A DNA stretch of 64,000 nucleotides, from NCBI RefSeq assembly GCF_000203815.1, contig NW_004457734.1, forward strand, positions 1,185,233 through 1,249,232, given 5' to 3'. Shown here piece after piece: positions 57,281 to 64,000 of this stretch. The DNA comes from Cavenderia fasciculata (lineage: Eukaryota; Evosea; Eumycetozoa; Acytosteliales; Cavenderiaceae). Within the stretch, counting starts at the first letter, position 1; each line of letters begins with the position of its first letter. The translations under genes were made by a program, and so were the position numbers. The notes beneath the pieces were generated by a model. It ran no database searches. It saw nothing but the letters and a program-made list of their open reading frames with translations, and was not told where the DNA came from.

Positions 57281-60177
57281 TTATTGTGATGGCCATTGAG
57301 TATTCATACCAAAATAACAAGCATCAGTTGACATTTGCCATGTGTTGTCCCAAAAGCCAGTTGCAACGATACCACCTGCACCCTTCCAACCCCAATCACT
57401 TCCAACTACCATATAGTCTGGTGCAACAACACCTGATCGCATTGGAACGGCACGAAGTGCTTTTATGAATCCTTGTGGACTGTTTCCACTGACAACCAAC
57501 AATAGACCTTGGTTGCATTCATTTGGAGCCAAGAATGCAATACCTTGGTCTGGTTCTTGATAGACAACAGGTCCTACAGAAAAGCCTGGACCATATTGAA
57601 CTGGAAGATTGAATTCATATTTGGTGGTGACAATGTTTTCTTGTGGTCCACCCAATAGGATATAGTTGACAGAGGGAGAACATTCGACGACTGTAAAATC
57701 AACATCGGCAATGATTTGGGGAGATCCACGACCATAGGTATTCCAAACATTGGCGATATGTACTGCAGCCCATTGGAATTGTTGTTGTAGGTCGGCAGTG
57801 ACATTGGTACCATAGACAATGGTAACGGGCTTTTCAAAGATTTGACGCATCGGTCCATAGGTTGGCGCCGATCTCTCAACGTCTAACCAACTCATATCGT
57901 CGGATGAGTTCCACAATGTACCGTATTTGTCGGGACTGGTGTAGTGGTAGGGATAGTATTCGACTGGGAACAATTGTCTATCGATCATTAGGAATTGTGG
58001 CATGTTGGCACGAACAGGGTCTGGTTTAAGAGCGAATCTTCTAATGTTTTGAGTTGACAACATCCAAACTAACCCATTTTGTTCTTGTACTTGGCTGATT
58101 TGGATACGACCGACACGTGATGGAATCTGTGTTTGAAGAATCATTATATTGGCACGAGTACCAGCAGATGATGGATTGGTCGATGTTATAGTAATGGTCT
58201 TTGGAATGGGTGGGAGGTTGAGTCCATTACCAACGATAGAGTTGTAAAATGCTTGCATATAGTCGTCACCCAAAATACCATTAAACCAGTGACCTTGATT
58301 TGGAATTTCACTAATTACCACGGCGGTGGCATTTTCACTTTGTTCGGCTGTCATTCTAGCCATACGCCTCGAGTGCCATGGATTAACATTGGTGTCATTC
58401 TGTCCGTATCTAGCCATCAATGGGATACCAACCAAATTGGTACTATACAAATCATTATCTTCGTCTGATATCGATGCCATCAGCAATCCTTGGAGTACTG
58501 GATCGACATAACTGAATCCAGGTCTAGTATTCATAAATACATAGAATTGTAATTTAACAAACCCAGCTGCACATGCACCTCCAAGAGCCATATCACCAAA
58601 ATGAGACAACAATGTCCAACATCCATGTCCTCCCATACTATGTCCAACGAAAAATATTTTACTTGGATCGATCGCATAGGATTCTTTATCTTGTGTTGGT
58701 ACACCTGGTAAATTTGATACCAAATAAGAATGTGAATTAAATACATTTATTCTACTTGAACTACTCCAATCATATCCCCAACTTGTTCGACTAAAAAGAA
58801 AAAGAAATATTTAAATGTTAAATAATATATACTTTTAAATTAAATTATAATAATTATTATTATTTACCCAGTGGGATATAAAATCCAAAGTGATTTTTGT
58901 TGAGCAATTGCATCAATCCAAAATTGTGATGAACTTTCTACACCAGCACCATGTGTAGCAATCATTACTCCACATGGAGAACCTTGACAGTTGCTTGGAG
59001 GGTTGACCATCGCATATTGGACAGTGTTGTCATAGTCGAGAAAGGTAAATAGATAGGGTGACGTGAATTGGGTACAATTAAAGGTAATGGTGGTCGATGC
59101 AATGTTGGCAGCGTTTGATCTAATCGTCAAGTATAATTCTAATGGACATGACAATTGTTGATTTTCCTCTACTGTAATGGTCAATGGTATCGATAATTTT
59201 TGACCTGGTTGAGCTGTAATCTCTGTTGCATTGGCCACTAAACCCAAACTAAATTGTAAACTTTGATCAGATAGTTGAGCTGTAAAATCTAAATTATCCA
59301 ATACCGATGTATATGTATTAAATATTGTAACTGTTAAATATGGACTTGCAAGTTGACCACTAAAATTGATAATAATAATTAATTAATAATTAAACTAAAA
59401 TAGGAAAAGTGTTCTTTTGTTGTTTTCATACTTGACAATATCAGCAACAAGATTTTGATTTTCAAGAACGATTGCTGGTTGAGGAGCTAGTTGTAATTGA
59501 CAAGTGAAAGCACCCAATGGAGATTGATTGAGACGTACAGAACTATCCATACGTACGATAAACTGATAAGTAACACCAGACTCTAGAGATAGCAATTGTT
59601 GACCGGTACCATAACCATAGAAATCACCTGCAAACTCTTGAATGGTATTATTGCTCAATTGTCTGATGAAATAGGTTCTTGTTCCAGTACATGAAATGAT
59701 ATAGGGTGATGATTGATAGGCAGTGAATGTACCGACAGCATAGCCATACCACAACCATATATTCCATCCCCAAACCTGTTGCAAGAATGACCAATCAATA
59801 AATTGACTCCAATCAAGTGACAGTGATCCCGATGTAGAAGAGTTTAAAGAAACCCATCCGACCATTCCTCCATTGCCCAATTCAGATGGGTAGAGTGATT
59901 TATCTCCAATTGGGATATTAAAAATACCTCCATAAGCTTCCAATGTATCTAATCCCTCCTCTCTTTCACCTATTGGGAATGGTCCTATTACATTGTATTG
60001 TGTTGGTAAACTAGATGGATTTAAATCAACTATAGATTTTGTTGATGAAACTAATATAATAAAAGATATATATATGTTAATCATGATGTTCAAAGAGAGA
60101 GAAGATCCGTCTGATATTAATAGTCTAGTACCTATAATTAATAATAAACTAAATATAATTAGATGATAAAGTTTCAT
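57281..60177 (-). CDS. Secreted alpha/beta hydrolase (S9 peptidase/esterase type)
   Basis: Four exons: 60177-60132, 60050-59432, 59359-58868 and 58790-57281, 888 residues. A signal peptide opens it (MKLYHLIIFSLLLIIG). Residues 20-370 form a beta-rich N-terminal part (DLNPSSLPTQYNVIGPFPIG, WGWNIWLWYGYAVGTFTAYQ). The hydrolase core has the nucleophile elbow GHSMGG with Ser437, an Asp in ARYGQNDTNVNPWHSRRM and a His in IPNQGHWFNG, spaced as expected for a Ser-Asp-His triad. A C-terminal region of about 300 residues follows. It is probably a secreted or lysosomal peptidase or esterase used in digestion of prey; substrate unknown. Similar large secreted hydrolases are common in dictyostelids. Confidence 0.85.
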
Positions 60178-60457
60178 TGTATCTCTATTTCATTACTATT
60201 ATCTGTACGTAGATAGATAGTTAGTTAGTTGATGGTCTTTGTTGATTAATAAATCACCTTGTCTTGATGAAAAATTTAATATCAGTTAAAACAAATCAAC
60301 AGAATGGTTGAATGAAAAGGGGGGATCTGATTCTTGCCGAATGCTATTGATCCCAAAGATATTTAAAGAAGAATGAAAAAAGGAAGGTCATTTATTTACA
60401 AAGGAGGTCGTTCGGTAGATACAAATAATAGTATTGTTTGTTATTATTCTAAACTGG

Positions 60458-61162
60458 TTAGTTGGTTTGGGTTTGTTGTTGCTTTTGTTGCTTTTGTTTT
60501 AAATATTTTGTCTCCATGTCATAGAGAAAATGTTGTTTAGGAATTCCACCTTTACCTATAAATCCGATTACCTTTCCAGATGCGCTAACGATTCGATGAC
60601 ACGGAACGATCAGTGGGAAGTGATTCAAACGACAAGCTGTAGCAACTGCTCGAGGTGCAGATGGTCTTCCCATCTTGATAGCAACATCTTTATAGGAAGC
60701 AGTTTCACCATACTTTACTTTAACCAGTTCTTCCCAAGCTTGCTTTTGGAATGGTGTACCTATACTTTGGTCCAACTCTGTTTGAAATTCAAATCTTTCA
60801 CCTTTAAAATATTCATCCAATTCTTGTTTAAATTGATTTGTTATCTTGTTTCCTTTCTTCTTCTCTTTGACAGAGATATCATCATTATTATCATCATCTT
60901 CTTTAACTTGAATATCCAATTTAATGTTGGTCAAACCATTATTTGATGCATGAAATCCTATCCATCCAATAGGTGATTTAAATTGATCATAGTATATTTG
61001 TTGTTGTTGTTGTTGTTCTTCTTCTTCTTCTTCTTTCACTTGATTAGACGAATCTTTATTCTTTGATTGTACAATCGATGTAGTCTTTGAGGAGATAGAC
61101 TGTTTATTTGATGTTCGAATAGGTGCCATGTTTAAAAAGTTTAATAGTTGTCGTTTGGACAT
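60458..61162 (-). CDS. mgmt: Methylated-DNA-protein-cysteine methyltransferase (MGMT)
   Basis: Single exon, 234 residues. The active-site motif PCHR places the acceptor Cys at 188, with RAVATACRLNHFPLIVPCHR before it and GFIGKGGIPKQHFLYDME after it. The helix-turn-helix with the DNA-binding Arg finger is in GRPSAPRAVA. The first about 55 residues are Ser/Lys-rich with Glu and Gln runs; a second possible start (MAPIRTSNK) lies 11 codons in. The enzyme takes the methyl group from O6-methylguanine in one suicide step. Because the reactive Cys is present, this is a true MGMT and not an alkyltransferase-like protein. Confidence 0.94.
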   Translation of the reverse strand: MSKRQLLNFLNMAPIRTSNKQSISSKTTSIVQSKNKDSSNQVKEEEEEEQQQQQQIYYDQFKSPIGWIGFHASNNGLTNIKLDIQVKEDDDNNDDISVKEKKKGNKITNQFKQELDEYFKGERFEFQTELDQSIGTPFQKQAWEELVKVKYGETASYKDVAIKMGRPSAPRAVATACRLNHFPLIVPCHRIVSASGKVIGFIGKGGIPKQHFLYDMETKYLKQKQQKQQQTQTN

Positions 61163-61347
61163 TTTAAAACAACATTGAATAATAAACTTTGGCACAAGAA
61201 GGCGGAGTCGTACTGCAAACAATAAAAAAAACAATCCAATTTCCAAGAAATGGTTTGTATATACCTTCTAGAACGTTTGTAAATAATTATACATTTATTT
61301 GAGAGTGTCGTCGTCGTTGAGAAAATGTTGTGAATATCCTGGATCAA

Positions 61348-61348
<1 letters not shown>

Positions 61349-61402
<54 letters not shown>
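61349..61402 (+). repeat. (ATT)n microsatellite
   Basis: About 18 near-perfect copies of ATT between the CorA-type gene and MGMT. It lies outside any coding frame. Confidence 0.8.
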
Positions 61403-61405
<3 letters not shown>

Positions 61406-61412
61406 AATCTAA

Positions 61413-63373
61413 TTAATCTCTATCACCAATACCAGAGAGAAAATACTTTCTAAGGGTAAATGTATTGACAATAACAATAATACCAAGGATAACCGCTATT
61501 ACAAAAAATGATAACAATCCAGTTTCATTCTTGTCGTGCTCTGTAGTACCAGGTATTTTTATGTTCATTCCCATGATTGTAACAGCCAATGTAATCGGTA
61601 GAAATATTACACTCAATGTTGTAAATTTACTCATTGATATATTTAATTTATGTGATTCTTCATTCACTAGTAATGAAATCTATATTATAGAAATTGGATA
61701 AATTTAATATCATTATAATGGTAGAATATATAATGTTGGATTGGTTGATTATTTACCTTTGACAAAAAGACATTCTTTAAATTTTCCAATAGATCTTCTG
61801 TTAATTTCATATTTTGTTTCAAAAAGCCAATTCTATCTTTTACATTACTAAGATGTACTGATGTCTCTTTGTTTATAGTACCTCTTAAAATTGATGATAA
61901 GATATCACTAATAATAAATAAATAAATAAATAAAAGTATTAATAAACATTTGTTATTATTTGTCTATTTTTTTTTGTTTCTTCATACTTTTTAATTAATA
62001 ATGAAAGTAGAATTTGAGTTGAATGACGAGATGCACGACCAAGACGAATATAAGTTTCATTGAATTCAACTTCTTCAAAATCTAGAAAACTAAAGTCTTC
62101 CAATACTTCAACCTCTTTGGTTATGTTTTCATAGAGTTCCGAGTAACCTTCATTGACAGCATCGAAAAAGGCAAAGAGGAGCCATTGGGAACTAGATAGT
62201 TGTGATCGTGAAAGATACTTGAATGAATTGACAACATGATCAAAACATGATAGAGGATGTTTGTGAAAGACTACGATATAGTCACTAAACAATACAAGAT
62301 AGAATAGATTCTCTCGTAGTTGATTTCCTTTACCACGACTCTGTACCAACTCGGAACAGATGACCAATAGGTATTCTGGAAACTCTTCGCATTTCTCTGG
62401 AGTATCACCATCCAATTTAATTTCATTAGTTGTCAGCGAATGAAGTCCAAGACAATGTCCAACGATATCAACTTGATCATCTGTCAACCCTTGTAAATCA
62501 ATCCATGTAGGAGTATTTAAATGACTTGATACTCTTTTTAATCTTCTATTATTTGATTTTAATTCATTACTATTATTATTATTTGATTGATCAACACTCT
62601 TTCGTAGAGGATGTATATTCTTTTCATCATCTTCTTTGTTTTTTTCTTTTTCTTTGATTAATGTTAAGAAACCTAAATAAAAATAAATAAATAAATAGAG
62701 ACATAAATATCAAATGACAGGATATATATTTGGACATACACATTAATTCATCAAATGTATAAGTTTCAAAGACATCTTTTTCTTCAGACACTAGCCGTAT
62801 CTTTTGATGTGGAACAGGTTTGTGTAAAAGGTTTGGAAAAGTAATCTTTTCCTGTTGTTGATATTCATCGTGATAATGTTGTTGTTGAAGCAAGTGATCG
62901 TCATCATCATCAAAATTACTATCTCTACTTTGTTTGAATAATCCACTTTTACCAAAACTTTTGTTACTATCATTTGATTGATTCAAATTGTATTGTTGTT
63001 GCGTTTGTTGATAGTAATTTGTATTATTATCTTGCGTGAGTAATAATGGTGATGATTCTTCTTTAAACTTTTTTGGTACACGAGAACTTGAAGTTGAGGT
63101 TGGTGATTTTACTCTTTGAGGTGATGATGATGATGATGATGATGAAGACGATGATGATGATGGCGTAGTTGTAGTCTTTGTTGTCGTAGTCGTAGTCATT
63201 CTAAATTCATTTTCATTGTTGTTGTTGTTGTTACTGTCACGTGATGATGACAATCCACCACCACCTTGATAATAGGTATCTGGAGCATTTGATAGATCCT
63301 TTAAACTTCTTTCCTTTGATAGCAATCTGTCAACAGAGCTTGAAGATGAAGAGAGTAATGGTAGTTTCTCCAT
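61413..63373 (-). CDS. CorA-type magnesium transporter
   Basis: Four exons: 63373-62740, 62672-61988, 61907-61757 and 61679-61413, 578 residues. The first 210 residues are low-complexity (Ser, Asn, Thr, Gln). The cytosolic CorA domain follows, with TWIDLQGLTDDQVDIVGHCL, LVLFSDYIVVFHKHPLSCF and long helices (LLENLKNVFLSK, SKFTTLSVIFLPIT). The selectivity motif GMN is at 527-529 between two membrane segments (about 511-526 and 546-562). There is no acidic MPEL-type loop check possible beyond the KIPGTTEHDKNETG loop. It probably carries Mg across the plasma membrane or an internal membrane. There is no mitochondrial presequence, so the Mrs2 type is less likely. Confidence 0.92.
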
Positions 63374-63865
63374 TATTACGGTAGGTCTTACACTTACAAT
63401 CTCTCTTGTTTAAGAACTATCTATCTATCTATCTATCTAAACCATTACTTTTAATTAGTTAATTAAATTATGGCCAATCCTAAATATATACATGTAATAT
63501 TACAATGAACTCTAGAAAAGTAAAGTCATGTGATTGATGATTTCACCTCTTTCTTTGTTTTAAAAACCCTCATTTTAATTTAATTTTAATAAAAAAGTGT
63601 TAGAAGGTATCATCCAACCTCACCACCACTACTATGATGGTGAATAAAAACCCATCGCGGGTGCTATAATGATTTTAATATTTATCTAGCCATTTATTAT
63701 TATCTCATTTCGAATTCCCATAATACTGCAGTTGTCAATTATTAAAATTGAAAACTTTAACAAAAAACGAACGAATGTTGCGAATTTAGAAATATATAAC
63801 TAATTTTGTACAGTACGGTCAGTTTGTTTGTTGTTTATGTGTGTGTATGCGTGTGTTGAATAGTA
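63374..63865. other. Divergent promoter region at right edge
   Basis: Between the CorA-type gene and the last partial gene. Contains (TCTA)n at about 63418-63440 and AT-rich sequence. No gene seen. Confidence 0.45.
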
Positions 63866-64000
63866 ATGTCAGAGAAGAATCATAATCAAAACAAGAGAAA
63901 GCAAATGGAGGTTGACACAAAGGTAAAGACACCAGCAGCTGCTGTCGTTCCAACAAAAGCACCAACAGCCAAACCAGCAGCAGCCAAACCAGCAGCAGGA
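63866..64000 (+). CDS. Start of an Ala/Lys/Pro-rich protein (cut by window end)
   Basis: The ATG at 63866 opens a frame that runs off the window (45 codons): MSEKNHNQNKRKQMEVDTKV then KTPAAAVVPTKAPTAKPAAA. The basic, Ala/Pro-rich sequence is disordered and fits the N-terminus of a nucleolar or ribosome biogenesis protein, but it also could belong to many others. No domain is visible in the part shown. Confidence 0.7.
   Translation, partial: MSEKNHNQNKRKQMEVDTKVKTPAAAVVPTKAPTAKPAAAKPAAG

Overview
The window is a piece of nuclear genome from a social amoeba (Dictyostelia). The evidence is an AT-rich, homopolymer-filled intergenic background, small AT-rich GT-AG introns (mostly starting GTATGT or GTAAGT), coding runs of Asn, Ser, Thr and Gln codons, and dictyostelid-type families: an FNIP-repeat protein and a ComC-like surface protein with IPT/TIG and EGF modules. 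I cannot name the species; poly-Asn is milder than in D. discoideum, so a group 1-3 dictyostelid (Cavenderia, Heterostelium or Polysphondylium type) is likely but unproven.

Layout. 0-9 kb: SUN-domain nuclear envelope protein, Ssu72 phosphatase, methionine aminopeptidase 2, RhoGDI and a USP-like protein. 9.3-10.4 kb: an inverted-repeat DNA transposon in the divergent promoter between the USP-like gene and CDC123. 10.5-33 kb: CDC123, a histidine acid phosphatase, proteasome alpha3, an FNIP-repeat protein, a large ComC-like surface protein, mitochondrial ribosomal protein mL54, malate dehydrogenase, VMS1/ANKZF1, an Erv1/ALR sulfhydryl oxidase, CIR1 and a HEATR6-like protein. 33-41 kb: a low-density stretch with an intact DNase II-like gene among broken or orphan coding pieces (a second DNase II-like copy, a secreted leucine-rich remnant, a frameshifted acidic locus, an ARF-type C-terminal exon). 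41-64 kb: dense housekeeping genes again: Sar1, Arp2, a SPRY-RING protein, PP6 catalytic subunit, a Clu/TPR-like protein, a small unknown protein, FAM32A-like, a secreted alpha/beta hydrolase, MGMT, a CorA-type magnesium transporter and the start of an Ala/Lys/Pro-rich gene at the right edge.

Most genes act in basic cell processes (transcription, translation quality control, protein turnover, cytoskeleton, secretion) and do not form one pathway. Exon-intron models below were built by hand from splice signals; the frame was checked across every junction and the summed lengths are multiples of three. The most unusual items are a 110-base GC-rich, bacterial-looking coding patch inside the inverted-repeat transposon, the cluster of broken genes at 33-41 kb, a malate dehydrogenase gene whose first coding exon is only the ATG, and a PP6 C-terminus ending in Phe instead of the usual methylated Leu.
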